Assembly: GCA_934129785.1 (NCBI GenBank)
Contig: CAKOWW010000008.1
Coordinates: 10,150 to 74,149 of the forward strand
DNA: 64,000 nucleotides
From: an uncultured Clostridia bacterium
GTDB taxonomy: Bacteria; Bacillota; Clostridia; TANB77; CAG-508
Reading direction: 5' to 3'
The notes beneath the pieces were generated by a model that was not told where the DNA came from, did no database searches, and worked only from the letters and a program-made list of their open reading frames with translations. A program made the position numbers and the translations under genes. Each line of letters begins with the position of its first letter. Position 1 is the stretch's first letter. Shown here piece after piece: positions 42,461-52,139 of the stretch.

Positions 42461-44387
42461 CTATCTCAAAATCTACTTGTCTTAAGAGTTTGCTAGCTTT
42501 AGCAACTCTTATTTTTACTTTATCTCCAATTTTATAAGTTGTATTTGTTTTTTCTCCTATTAGTCTCTTTCTTTCTTCATCATAAATAAAATATTCATCA
42601 CCTAAGTTTTCAAATCTTATTAAACCTTCTACTGTGTTTTCTAATTCCACAAACATTCCAAAAGATGTTATTGAAGATATTATTCCATCATATTCATTTC
42701 CTATTTTATCTTCCATGTATTCTGCCTTTTTAATATCTTCCGCTTCTCTTTCTACTGTTGTTGCTACTTTTTCTCTATCTGATGATTGCTTAGCTCTTTC
42801 TTTTGCTTGCTCTTTATATTTCTCGATAAATTTTTCATCTACATCATAACTATTTTCAAGATATTTTGATATTATTCTATGTATGAACAAATCTGGATAT
42901 CTTCTTATTGGTGACGTGAAATGACAATAATATTTTCCTGCTATTCCAAAATGACCTTTGTTTTCTTCTTCATATCTTGCAACTTTTAATGTTCTTAATA
43001 TTAGGTTTGAAATTACCTTTTCTTCTTCTTTACCTTTAATTTCATCTAAAACTTTTGCAAATTCTTTTGGATAAATGTGGTCTTTATTTGCTTTTATTTT
43101 TAAACCAAAGTTAAACAAAAATTTATTTAATTCTTGTACTTTTTCTAAATCCGGTTCTTCATGGACACGATAAATAAATGGAGCATCTAACCAATAAAAT
43201 TTTTCAGCTATTGTTTCATTTGCACTTAACATGAATTGTTCTATTATTTCGTTTGCAAATGATGTTTCATATTTTGATATGTTTGTTACTTTTCCATTTT
43301 TATCTAAATCTATTTTACTTTCTGGAATGTCTAAATTCAAATAACCTTCTTCTATTCTTCTAGCTTTTAATATTTTTGCAAGTTCTTCCATATTTTTAAA
43401 GTTTTGAATATATGGTTTATATTTTTTCAATACTTTTTTATCTGTGCCATCTATTATTTTTTGAACATCATGATAATTCATTCTTTCTGTTACATTTATT
43501 ATTCCTTTATAAACTTCAGAACTCACAACTTTTCCTTTTGGATTTATTTCCATTGAACATGATAATGTAAATCTATCTTCACCAGCATTTAAGCTACAAA
43601 TCCCATTAGATAATTCTCTTGGTAACATTGGAATTACTTTACCTAGCATATAAATACTAGTTCCTCTAATTAATGCTTCTTTATCTAATAAACTATTTTC
43701 TCTTACATAATAGCTTACATCTGCTATATGTACATCTAATTTGTAATTTCCATTATCTAATTTTATAACTCTTACTGCATCATCTAAATCTTTTGCATCT
43801 TCACCATCTATGGTAAAAATTATTTCATTTCTCTTATCTACTCTGTTTGGTATATCTTTTTTATCTACTTTATTTCCACATCTTCTAGCTTCTTCTAATA
43901 CAGGTTCTGGAAATTCGTCTGGTAAATTATGTTCTTTTATTAAAGATAACATATCCACTCCAGCTTCATCTATTTTTCCTAATACTTCTACTATTTTGCC
44001 TTCTGCATTTTTTCCCTTTTTAGGATATTTTGTTATTTTTACTAAAACCTTTTGATTATTTCTTGCTTTTCCAAAGTTTTTCTTTGATATAAATATATCT
44101 GTTCCAAAGTTTTTATCGTCTGGCACAACAAAACCAAAGCTTCTACTATATTGAAATATTCCAACTATTGTGTCTTTTTCTCTTTCTAATACTTTTATTA
44201 TTCTTCCTTCTGCTTTTTTTGAATTTGTTTTTTCTTCTATTATCTTAATTAAAACTTTATCTCCATTTAGTGCATTTATTGAGTTTTTCTTAGCTATATA
44301 GATTTCGTCTTCTCTTTCTTCTATTTTTACAAATCCGAACCCTTTTTGATTTTTTCTGTATATTCCTTCTAGCTTCTTTTCTTCCAT
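42453..44387 (-). CDS. rnr: Ribonuclease R
   Basis: 644 residues. Two N-terminal cold-shock-like domains (F-V-V-P-D-D-K-N-F-G in the second), a catalytic RNB domain with I-D-G-E-D-A-K-D-L-D-D-A-V (about 195-207) carrying the metal-binding aspartates, and a C-terminal S1 domain (G-I-I-S-S-I-T-S-F-G-M-F-V-E-L). 3'-to-5' exoribonuclease, also needed for tmRNA-linked decay. Somewhat short for the family because the basic C-tail is missing. Follows secG, as often in Firmicutes (secG-rnr-smpB). Confidence 0.95.
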   Translation of the reverse strand: MEEKKLEGIYRKNQKGFGFVKIEEREDEIYIAKKNSINALNGDKVLIKIIEEKTNSKKAEGRIIKVLEREKDTIVGIFQYSRSFGFVVPDDKNFGTDIFISKKNFGKARNNQKVLVKITKYPKKGKNAEGKIVEVLGKIDEAGVDMLSLIKEHNLPDEFPEPVLEEARRCGNKVDKKDIPNRVDKRNEIIFTIDGEDAKDLDDAVRVIKLDNGNYKLDVHIADVSYYVRENSLLDKEALIRGTSIYMLGKVIPMLPRELSNGICSLNAGEDRFTLSCSMEINPKGKVVSSEVYKGIINVTERMNYHDVQKIIDGTDKKVLKKYKPYIQNFKNMEELAKILKARRIEEGYLNLDIPESKIDLDKNGKVTNISKYETSFANEIIEQFMLSANETIAEKFYWLDAPFIYRVHEEPDLEKVQELNKFLFNFGLKIKANKDHIYPKEFAKVLDEIKGKEEEKVISNLILRTLKVARYEEENKGHFGIAGKYYCHFTSPIRRYPDLFIHRIISKYLENSYDVDEKFIEKYKEQAKERAKQSSDREKVATTVEREAEDIKKAEYMEDKIGNEYDGIISSITSFGMFVELENTVEGLIRFENLGDEYFIYDEERKRLIGEKTNTTYKIGDKVKIRVAKASKLLRQVDFEIVN

Positions 44388-44438
44388 TAATCTTTCCTTT
44401 CTTTTTTACAAATCATGTTATAACCTCTATTGGACATA

Positions 44439-44482
44439 AAACATAAAAAGGGCTAGTTTTTAAAAAACCGCCCATTTATGTT
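44439..44482 (-). terminator. Terminator between secG and rnr
   Basis: Long hairpin: AAACATAAA, GGGC, GTTTTT on one arm pair with AAAAAC, GCCC, TTTATGTTT on the other with small internal loops. On the minus strand it ends CCCTTTTTATG, so secG transcripts can stop here. Confidence 0.65.
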
Positions 44483-44483
44483 T

Positions 44484-44732
44484 CTATGCCATATATACTA
44501 TTCCTAATGCAATTGTTAATATTGCAAATACTACTGCTAATATTACTGTCCATCTTTTTTGTTTTCCTTCTTTTGTTCTACCTTTATTTTTTTCGTAGAA
44601 GTTGTTTGTTGATGAACCTGTTATTGTTGATGATAGCCCTGCATCTTCTTTTGTTTGGATTAATGTTAATATTATTAATGCTAGTGCTACTACCACATAA
44701 ATTGCTATTAATATTGTTTTTGCTATTTCCAT
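44484..44732 (-). CDS. secG: Preprotein translocase subunit SecG
   Basis: 82 residues, two membrane helices (about 3-22 and 60-80) with the family loop Q-T-K-E-D-A-G-L-S-S-T-I-T-G-S. Stimulates SecYEG transport. AGGAGG precedes the ATG. Confidence 0.95.
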   Translation of the reverse strand: MEIAKTILIAIYVVVALALIILTLIQTKEDAGLSSTITGSSTNNFYEKNKGRTKEGKQKRWTVILAVVFAILTIALGIVYMA

Positions 44733-44811
44733 TTATTTGTTCCTCCTAACGGTTTTCTCCTTATGATACTTTGCTATTGTAACATATTTTTTTCTAAATT
44801 GCAACTTTTTT

Positions 44812-45486
44812 TTATTTTAAAATGCACCATGTACCAATTGGTTCTGGATAATCCTTAAAAGTCATTTCTTCCTTAGTTACAGGATGAACAATTGTAAGTT
44901 CATATGCCCAAAGTGCTATTTGTTTGCCTTTTCCTCTTGTTCCGTATTTTTGGTCACCAAATATGCTATGACCAAAATTAGAAAGTTGCACTCTTATTTG
45001 ATGATGTCTTCCTGTATGTAAGTTGACTTCTACCAAGCTTAAATCTTTTACTGGATTATATTTTAAAACCTTATAATCTAATTTAGCTAGTTTTGCATTT
45101 TTCTTTTCTTTTTTTACAACTTTACTCATATTATGTCTTTCATCTTTGTATAAATAATCTTCTAATGTTCCTTGATTTTTTTCAAATTTTCCATCTACAA
45201 CAGCTAAATATTTTTTCTTAAATATTTTTTCTCTTACTTGATTACTAAGCCTTGAAGCAGATTTTGATGTTCTTGCAAAAATCATTATTCCCCCAACAGG
45301 TCTGTCTAGTCTGTGTACTAATCCTATGTATACATTTCCTGGCTTGTTATATTTTTCTTTTATATAATTTTTCACAAGTGTTAGCATATCAATATCACCT
45401 GTTTTATCTGATTGTGATGGAATATTGGGCTTTTTTTCTACTACAATTATATGATTATCCTCATATAAAATTTTTAATTTTTCCAT
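44812..45486 (-). CDS. RluA-family pseudouridine synthase
   Basis: 224 residues. The catalytic motif H-R-L-D-R-P-V-G-G (about 58-66) holds the essential Asp. N-terminal I-L-Y-E-D-N-H-I-I-V-V-E-K-K-P and later L-H-T-G-R-H-H-Q-I-R-V-Q-L confirm the family. No S4 domain, so it is the short RluA/TruC/DRAP type; the exact target uridine cannot be told. Starts 3 bases after the upstream methyltransferase stop. Confidence 0.92.
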   Translation of the reverse strand: MEKLKILYEDNHIIVVEKKPNIPSQSDKTGDIDMLTLVKNYIKEKYNKPGNVYIGLVHRLDRPVGGIMIFARTSKSASRLSNQVREKIFKKKYLAVVDGKFEKNQGTLEDYLYKDERHNMSKVVKKEKKNAKLAKLDYKVLKYNPVKDLSLVEVNLHTGRHHQIRVQLSNFGHSIFGDQKYGTRGKGKQIALWAYELTIVHPVTKEEMTFKDYPEPIGTWCILK

Positions 45487-45489
45487 ATT

Positions 45490-46353
45490 TTATTTCTCCC
45501 ATCTGCCATAAATTCCACATGGTAAAATTAAATCTGATTTTTCCATTGGTATTCCTATTTCTCCACAATCTATTTTTCCTTTATGCTCTTTTCCTACAGT
45601 TAAATGTAATATATTTTTTAATACTGTACTTGATATTCCTGTTGTATATGAATTTATTAAGAAAAATAATGGATCATCTGATAAAACCTTTGTACATAAT
45701 TCTATTAAATCATATATGTTTTCTTCAAACCTCCACACTTCTCCTTTTGCTCCTCTTCCATATGATGGTGGGTCCATTATTATTGCATCATATTTATTTC
45801 CTCGTCTAATTTCTCTATTTACAAATTTTACAACATCATCTACTATAAATCTAACGGGTCTTTCTTGTAATCCTGAAGATTCTACATTTTCCTTTGCCCA
45901 TGTTGTCATTCCTTTTGAACTATCTACATGGCATACTGACGCACCTGCTGATAAACATGCAACTGTTGCTCCACCTGTATATGCAAATAAATTTAACACT
46001 TTTATTTCTCTTTTTTCCAATTTTATTTTGTTCATCATCCAATCCCAATTAACAGCTTGTTCTGGGAATAGCCCTGTGTGTTTAAATCCCATTGGTTTTA
46101 TATTAAATGTTAAGTTTTTATAATGAATTTGCCATCTACTTGGTATTTTTTTGTTAAACTCCCATGAGCCACCACCTGTTTTGCTTCTATGGTATGTTGC
46201 ATTTATTTCTTTCCATTTGTTTGGAAAACTTTTGTCTTTCCAAATTATTTGTGGGTCTGGTCTGGATAAAACGACATTTCCCCATCTTTCTAATTTTTGG
46301 CCATCTGCCATGTCTAATATTTTATATTCTTTCCATTCATTTGCTAATCTCAT
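45490..46353 (-). CDS. Class I SAM-dependent RNA methyltransferase (RlmI/YwbD-like core)
   Basis: 287 residues. The SAM-binding motif is V-L-N-L-F-A-Y-T-G-G-A-T-V-A (about 120-133), with D-A-I-I-M-D-P-P-S-Y-G-R-G (about 192-204), the NPPY-type catalytic motif of RNA m5C methyltransferases. It lacks the N-terminal PUA domain of RlmI. Co-transcribed with the pseudouridine synthase, so both probably modify rRNA. Substrate position unknown. Confidence 0.85.
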   Translation of the reverse strand: MRLANEWKEYKILDMADGQKLERWGNVVLSRPDPQIIWKDKSFPNKWKEINATYHRSKTGGGSWEFNKKIPSRWQIHYKNLTFNIKPMGFKHTGLFPEQAVNWDWMMNKIKLEKREIKVLNLFAYTGGATVACLSAGASVCHVDSSKGMTTWAKENVESSGLQERPVRFIVDDVVKFVNREIRRGNKYDAIIMDPPSYGRGAKGEVWRFEENIYDLIELCTKVLSDDPLFFLINSYTTGISSTVLKNILHLTVGKEHKGKIDCGEIGIPMEKSDLILPCGIYGRWEK

Positions 46354-46423
46354 TTTTTATGTAGTAATATTAAAAATATTACTATCCTCCTTCTTCTTAG
46401 AATAGTAATATTTTACCATATTT

Positions 46424-46609
46424 TTATATATTTTGCAAAATTTTCATGAAATTGTATATCATTATAAAATTTAATAATGAAAATAGTATAAAACTACTTA
46501 CTGTTGTTGTTAAAAGCTTATGTTTTTGTATAGTTTTCCATATGTTATCTCTTTTCCCTTTTATTTTGTTTTCTTTTATTTTTAATGTCATGTTATCTGC
46601 TTTGTCCAT
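46424..46609 (-). CDS. 61-residue single-helix membrane protein
   Basis: Not recognised. A basic, polar N-terminal 32 residues (K-I-K-E-N-K-I-K-G-K-R-D-N) precedes one hydrophobic helix (about 34-56). AAGGAGG lies 6 bases before the ATG, which supports a real gene. It diverges from the 73-residue gene at 46793. No evident partner. Confidence 0.55.
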   Translation of the reverse strand: MDKADNMTLKIKENKIKGKRDNIWKTIQKHKLLTTTVSSFILFSLLNFIMIYNFMKILQNI

Positions 46610-46693
46610 ATAAGACCTCCTTCTCTTTTGTTATTCTTTTTATATTATATTCAACCTTTTTTATTTTATTACTTATTTTCAAATTTTAATTTT

Positions 46694-46722
46694 TTGACAA
46701 ATTTACATAAAAGGTGTATAAT
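46694..46722 (+). promoter_or_regulatory. Sigma-A promoter of 73-residue membrane protein
   Basis: TTGACA (46694-46699), 17 bases, TATAAT (46717-46722): full consensus, about 70 bases before the start. Confidence 0.85.
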
Positions 46723-46792
46723 AAAGATAATATTGAAAGAAAAATCTTTCATTTATTATATTACCAATTTTACAAACGGAGGACATTTCAAA

Positions 46793-47014
46793 ATGAAAAA
46801 AGGTAGTTATCAGATTTTAGTAATTCTTTGCTTTATTGCAATTTCACTTATATTTGGAATTGTATACTTAGTAGTAATTAATTTCAGCTCACTTGTGGGT
46901 GTAATTAAGAAAATACCCCTAGCATATGTAGTAAGTTATGGATTGGGCTGTATATCCACAACAATCTCTACTAAGCTAGGTATGAAAGCAATAAGAAAGG
47001 CAAGTGTTAAATAA
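46793..47014 (+). CDS. 73-residue membrane protein
   Basis: Not recognised. Start at 46793, where CGGAGG is 7 bases upstream and a consensus promoter precedes; the longer open frame to 46628 would include the promoter. Two hydrophobic helices (about 6-29 and 40-56), a short loop, then a basic tail ending R-K-A-S-V-K. Its stop codon lies inside the terminator hairpin. The strong promoter suggests high expression. Confidence 0.65.
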   Translation: MKKGSYQILVILCFIAISLIFGIVYLVVINFSSLVGVIKKIPLAYVVSYGLGCISTTISTKLGMKAIRKASVK

Positions 47015-47028
47015 CACTTGCTTTTCTT
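46999..47028. terminator. Bidirectional terminator overlapping stop codon
   Basis: GCAAGTGTT (47000-47008) and AACACTTGC (47013-47021), followed by TTTTCTTAT. Also faces the end of uvrC. Confidence 0.8.
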
Positions 47029-48818
47029 ATATATTTTTTAATTTAATTGCTATTTCCTTAGTAATGCCCTTAACTTTCATAAGCTCATCTATCTTAGCTT
47101 CTTTTATATTTTTCACACTTCCAAATTCTTTAAGTAGTGCTTTTTTCTTAACCTCTCCTATTCCATCTATTTCATCTAACTGTGATTTTGTTATTTGCTT
47201 ATCTCTTAATTTTCTATGATATGTTATAGCTGTATCATGGACCGTATCTTGGAATCTCGTTATTAAATTCATCAAATTTTGAGATATTTCTAATTCATTT
47301 CTATTTTCGTCCATCAAGGCTCTTGTTTGATGCTTATCATTTTTTACCATTCCAAATACAGGAATGTCTAAATTATATTTAGCAATTGCATTTTTTGTAG
47401 CTCTTATTTGTGTTATTCCTCCATCTGCAAAAATAGCATCTGGTAATTTTCCAAATCCACCTTTTGGGTTTTCTATTGAGTGTTTTAGTCTTCTTGTTAT
47501 AACTTCTTCCATACATTTAGGATCATCTTGACCTACTACTGTTTTTATTTTAAACCTTCTTGATAAATTTTTCTTTATTACTCCATCTTGCATTACACAC
47601 ATTCCTGCAACTACATATTCACCTGAAATATTTGATATATCATATGTTTCTATTTTTCTAGGTAATTTTTCTAAATTTAAAACTTCTTTTAGTTCTAACA
47701 AAGTTTCACTTTTGTCTTTTTCTTTATTCTCTAATGTTACTTTGCTGTTCAATTCTGCCATCTCTACAAAGCGTAGTTTTTCGCCTTTTTTAGGACTTTT
47801 TATTTCCACTTTTTTGCCTAACATTGTGGATAACCAATTTTCTACCGCTTCTTTATCATCTATTTCTTCTCTTACCATTATTTTATTAGGAATATTAGGA
47901 TTGTTTAAATAATATTGTTTTATAAATCCTGATGTTATTTCCTTATCATCCATATCTTCTAAGTCTGTATAAAAGTAATGTTCTCTTCCAATCATTTTAC
48001 TACCACGTACAAAAAATATTTCTATGCAAACTTGCAATTCTGATTTAGCAATTCCTATTACATCTATATTGTTTTCAGATATGTTAGATACTTTTTGTTT
48101 TGCTGATACTCTTTCTATTGCTTGAATCCTATCTCTTATGCTTGCTGCCTCCTCATAATTCATTTTACTTGCATATTCTCCGCATTTTTATTTTTAATTC
48201 TTTTATTATTTTGTCTGTTTTTCCTTCTAGTAAATCTATTATTTCATCTATTTGTTTTCTATATTCTTCTTTAGTTACATATCCCATGCATGGTGCTAAA
48301 CATCTATTTATATGGTAATTTAAACATGGTCTTTCCCTTTTTTTCAATGTTCTACATTGTCTTATTTTATATTTTTGTTTTATAAAATCTACCATTTCTT
48401 TAGCACTTCCTGGATTCGCATATGGTCCAAAATATTTTGAGCCATCATTTACTAGTCTTCTTGTTATAAATACTCTCGGATAATCTGATTTTAAATCTAT
48501 TTTTATGTATGGATATGTTTTATCATCTTTTAAAAGCACATTGAATTTAGGTCTGTTTTTCTTTATTAAATTACATTCTAATATAAGTGCTTCTGCTTCA
48601 TTATCAACAACAATATATTCAAAGTGGTCAATTAAACTTACCATTTTCTTTATTCTTTCTGTTTTGTCAGTTTTTCTAAAATATTGCCTTACTCTATTTT
48701 TTAATGATACTGCTTTGCCGACATATATAATTGTATCATTTTTATCTCTCATTACATAAACTCCTGGTTTTCCAGGTAATTTTTTTAGTTCTTCTTCTAT
48801 ATTAAACATATTTTTCAC
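47027..48818 (-). CDS. uvrC: Excinuclease ABC subunit C, interrupted by a +1 frameshift at CGG
   Basis: Nucleotide-excision repair nuclease. Codons 1-212 (48818-48183) give the GIY-YIG domain (G-V-Y-V-M-R ... I-Y-V-G-K-A) and the C-x-C/UVR region through K-E-L-K-I-K-M. Codon 213 is CGG (48182-48180), and the frame ends four codons later. Skipping the C gives G-E-Y-A-S-K-M-N-Y-E-E-A-A-S-I-R-D, the expected UVR motif, and continues to 47027 with the RNase H-like endonuclease domain and helix-hairpin-helix end. Total 596 residues, normal for UvrC. Neither half is otherwise damaged. Confidence 0.9.
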
Positions 48819-48916
48819 CTTTTTTATTATAGCATGTTTAACTCTCTTTTTCTACTGGCTTTTTCATTAATTTAATTCATATGCTATTAGATAATGTTTT
48901 TGATAAAATTTGTACA

Positions 48917-48941
48917 ATAAAAGAAGCTATTTCTAGCTTCT
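48917..48941 (-). terminator. Terminator of hup
   Basis: AAAGAAGCTA-GAAA-TAGCTTCTTTT on the minus strand, with T-rich end. Confidence 0.8.
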
Positions 48942-48981
48942 TTTCTATGAATTCATATATTTATATATTTATACAAAACTC

Positions 48982-49260
48982 TTATTTTTTGTTTACTAAA
49001 TCTTTTAATGCTTTACCAGCTTTGAAAACTGGAGCTTTTGATGCAGGTATTTTGATTTCTTCTTTAGTTTGTGGGTTTCTACCTTTTCTAGCTGCTCTTT
49101 TTCTTACTTCAAAAGATCCAAATCCAACTAATTGAACTTTTTCTCCTTTTTTTAGTGAGTCTGTTACAACTTCTACAAAAGCGTTAACTGATGCTTCTGC
49201 TGCTTTTTTTGTTTCTCCTGTTTTTGCAGACATTGCTGCGATTAATTCAGCTTTGTTCAT
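48982..49260 (-). CDS. hup: HU-type DNA-binding protein
   Basis: 92 residues, standard. M-N-K-A-E-L-I-A-A-M and the signature G-F-G-S-F-E-V-R-K-R-A-A-R-K-G-R-N-P-Q-T (about 47-66), which forms the DNA-binding arm. Nucleoid protein. AGGAGG precedes the ATG; single gene with a terminator. Confidence 0.97.
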   Translation of the reverse strand: MNKAELIAAMSAKTGETKKAAEASVNAFVEVVTDSLKKGEKVQLVGFGSFEVRKRAARKGRNPQTKEEIKIPASKAPVFKAGKALKDLVNKK

Positions 49261-49395
49261 TTAAATTACCTCCTATAAGACTTTTAAGTATATGTAGTAC
49301 TATTGCCTGAACTTAGCAATAAATGTCCTACTAATTAATTAAATTCGCCAAAAATCCCTAAAATCCTTCTTTTTTTTGATAAATTTTCTTTATTT

Positions 49396-51055
49396 TTAGT
49401 ATATTTTTAGCTTTTCTAATACTCTTGCAATTTTATCTCCTGCTGGTAACATTAGTAGTTCTTCTTTTTTAAATATTTTTAATACTATTAATGCTAAAGC
49501 ATAGATTATAACTGCTACTACTAATGCTACTAGTGTAGCCAATTTTCCACTTATTATTCCTAAAATGTTTGTATATACAAAATATGAGCAAATTCCCATT
49601 ATTGCTGTTGCGATTGCTGGTTTTATAACAAATTTCATAGCTCCTAAATCTAATTTTATATTTTTTCTTAATGATGTTATTGCTATAGTAAATGCTACCA
49701 TATGACAAGCAACAGACGCCCAAGCTGCACCATTAACTCCTATTGATGGAATTGGTACCAATATTAAATTTAATATTAATTTAACAAGCACTCCGACACC
49801 CTAATGATATTGCTGGTATTTTTAATTTTCCATATCCTTGCAGAGCACCATTTATAGTTTGGTCTAATATTGTAAATAATATTGTTAATGCACTTATTTG
49901 TAATATTACTGTTCCATCACTTGCATTTGGAAATAATAAATTCAATATTGGTCCTGCAAATATGCACATTCCAACTGTACATGGTAATCCTATTAACATA
50001 GAAATTAATAATGAAAATGAAGTTTTTTTAGTTATTGTTTCTTTATCTTTTTTAGCTTTTGCTGCTGATATTGCAGGTACTAAAGCTGTAGAAAATGCTA
50101 CATTTATTGATAATGGTAAACTTGTTAGTGTGTCAACTTTTCCACCTAAAATTCCATATTGTGATACTGCCATATCTTCTGGCATAAAGTTCTTCAAACT
50201 TCTTACTACTGTAAATGAATCTATGTTTTTGTTTAATGATGACATTATTGCTGTTAATGCTATTGGTATTGACACCAATAAAATCTTTTTAACAATTGTT
50301 CTTACTCTTTCATATTTATAATTTACTGTTGATTTTATTTCTAGTGCTATTTCTTTTTTTCTTGTTTCATAATATAGATATAAATATCCAAAACCTGCCA
50401 TTGTTGCAAGTGTTGTTGCAAGTGTTGCTCCTCCTGCCATCCATTGAGTTGAAGTATTTGATATTATTGCAACAATTTCTACTAGTATAATTGTTAATGC
50501 TGTTTTAAATATTTGTTCTATTGTTTGTGACCTTGCTGTTGCTTTTATGTTTTGTCTTCCATTAAAATATCCTCTCATTACAGATGCTATTGCAACAAAA
50601 AATATTGCTGGTGACAATGCTACTAATGTCATTTCTGCGTCTGGAATCTGTAACCAATATACAGATATTACTCTTGCCCCTAAAAATAAGAGTAATGAAC
50701 CTACTAATCCTATTACAGAAAATGTTGCAAAAGCTATTTTAAATATTCTGTGTGCTCCCTTATGGTCTCCTATTGCTACTCTTTCTGATACTAATTTTGA
50801 TATTGCATTTGGAACTCCTATTGATGATATTGTAAGTAGCATTGCATATATTTGATATCCTGCTGCTACTATTCCATTTCCTCTGTCTCCAAATCCTTGT
50901 CTATTTGTTAAATATAGTGTATATACAAGTCCTAATAATTTTATTAATACTTGTGAAAATATTAATGTAATTACTCCTTGCATAAATGTTTCTTTTTTTG
51001 GTATTTTTTCTTTTCTTACTTCCTTTACCGCTTCTTTTGCCATAAAATTATTCAC
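49396..51055 (-). CDS. MurJ/SpoVB-type polysaccharide flippase, interrupted by a +1 frameshift at CGG
   Basis: MATE/MVF-fold exporter of lipid-linked cell-wall or spore-cortex precursors, about 14 helices. Codons 1-420 run from 51055 to G-Y-G-K-L-K-I-P-A-I-S-L-G-C. Codon 421 is CGG (49795-49793), with a stop four codons on. Skipping the C gives G-V-L-V-K-L-I-L-N-L-I-L-V-P-I-P-S-I-G-V-N-G-A-A-W and the last two-to-four helices to 49396, total 552 residues, typical for SpoVB. N-x-x-L-V and the G-V-N-G-A-A-W motif confirm that both parts are one protein. GAGTGAATA precedes the ATG. Confidence 0.88.
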
Positions 51056-51153
51056 TCCTAAATTAGATTAATAATGGAAAAAGATTGTTAGCATAATTTT
51101 TTTCTTCATGCACAATCTTCTTTCCCTTTTATATCATATGTTTTATATATAAT

Positions 51154-52077
51154 TTATATGTTTTTATCAATATTAGGTAGTAATTGTTTTTTTCTAGATA
51201 CAACACCTTCTAAGAAAGCTTTATTGTTTTCTAACTTTTTGTCAAATGCTTTTTCTACAACCTCTACTTTGTCTCCTAATGCAATTATTTCTGAATTACT
51301 GTTTAAAATATCTGTTATTGCTAGTACAAATATGTTTAACCCTTTTTCTTTGATTTCTTCTTTTATTGCGTTTTCTAATTCTTCTTGTCTTTTTAATACA
51401 TCCTCTATACTTACAGTATTTACTTGTGCTATAACAAATTTAACACCGTTTTTTTCTAAGCTTTTTGCATCTAGGTTTACTAATTCTTTAGCTGTAAAAT
51501 CGTCTAAATCTGTACCTGCTTTTAGCATTTCTAGTCCATATTCTTTTATATCAATTCCTGCAATTTTTTCTAGTTCTTCTAATGCTTTAATATCATGTTC
51601 TGTTGTTGTTGGTGATTTTAGTAATAATGTATCTGATATTATAGCACTTGCCATTAATATAGCTTCTGTTTTTTCGATTTCATGTCCTAATTGTTTGAAT
51701 TCTTCAAATAATATTGTTGATGTACATCCATATGGTTTTGCTGTATAATATAATGGTTCTGATGTTTCAAAGTTTGCTATTCTGTGGTGGTCCGTTACAC
51801 CTAATATTTTAGCTTTTTCTATTCCTTCTACACTTTGATTAAATTCATTATGGTCTACTAATAATACTTCTTGACCTTCTTCTACTTTTTCTATTAACTC
51901 TGGTGCTTCTAATCCTAAATAATTTAATACATATTGTGTTTCTTTATTTACATTTCCTAATCTTACGGCTTTTGTATTCCATCCATTTTTTCTATTTAAT
52001 ATCTCCTCTGCCATTGCTGAACAGATTGTGTCTGTGTCTGGGTTTTTGTGTCCAAATATTAATACTTTATTTTCCAT
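51154..52077 (-). CDS. ppaC: Manganese-dependent inorganic pyrophosphatase
   Basis: 307 residues, standard family II size. F-G-H-K-N-P-D-T-D-T-I-C-S-A (8-21) is the N-terminal metal motif and V-T-D-H-H-R-I-A (about 96-103) the DHH motif; the C-domain ends with S-R-K-K-Q. Hydrolyses pyrophosphate to drive biosynthesis. AAGGAG precedes the ATG. The 229 bases upstream hold a structured element (52140-52257). Confidence 0.97.
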   Translation of the reverse strand: MENKVLIFGHKNPDTDTICSAMAEEILNRKNGWNTKAVRLGNVNKETQYVLNYLGLEAPELIEKVEEGQEVLLVDHNEFNQSVEGIEKAKILGVTDHHRIANFETSEPLYYTAKPYGCTSTILFEEFKQLGHEIEKTEAILMASAIISDTLLLKSPTTTEHDIKALEELEKIAGIDIKEYGLEMLKAGTDLDDFTAKELVNLDAKSLEKNGVKFVIAQVNTVSIEDVLKRQEELENAIKEEIKEKGLNIFVLAITDILNSNSEIIALGDKVEVVEKAFDKKLENNKAFLEGVVSRKKQLLPNIDKNI

Positions 52078-52097
52078 TTTTTATCTTCTCCTTTTTA

Positions 52098-52125
52098 TTG
52101 ACTTTTATTAATATTATGATATAAT
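52098..52125 (+). promoter_or_regulatory. Possible plus-strand promoter of structured RNA
   Basis: TTGACT (52098-52103), 16 bases, TATAAT (52120-52125), about 15 bases before the first stem at 52140. It points away from ppaC, antisense to its leader. Confidence 0.45.
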
Positions 52126-52139
52126 ATATTTAGTTATAA

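Noticed and set aside
10898..49795. Classical P-site +1 slippage as in prfB for the three split genes
   Set aside because: The codons before CGG (CTT, ATG, TGT) differ and only CTT can re-pair reasonably after a +1 move; no common upstream Shine-Dalgarno-like element was seen. An A-site cause fits better.
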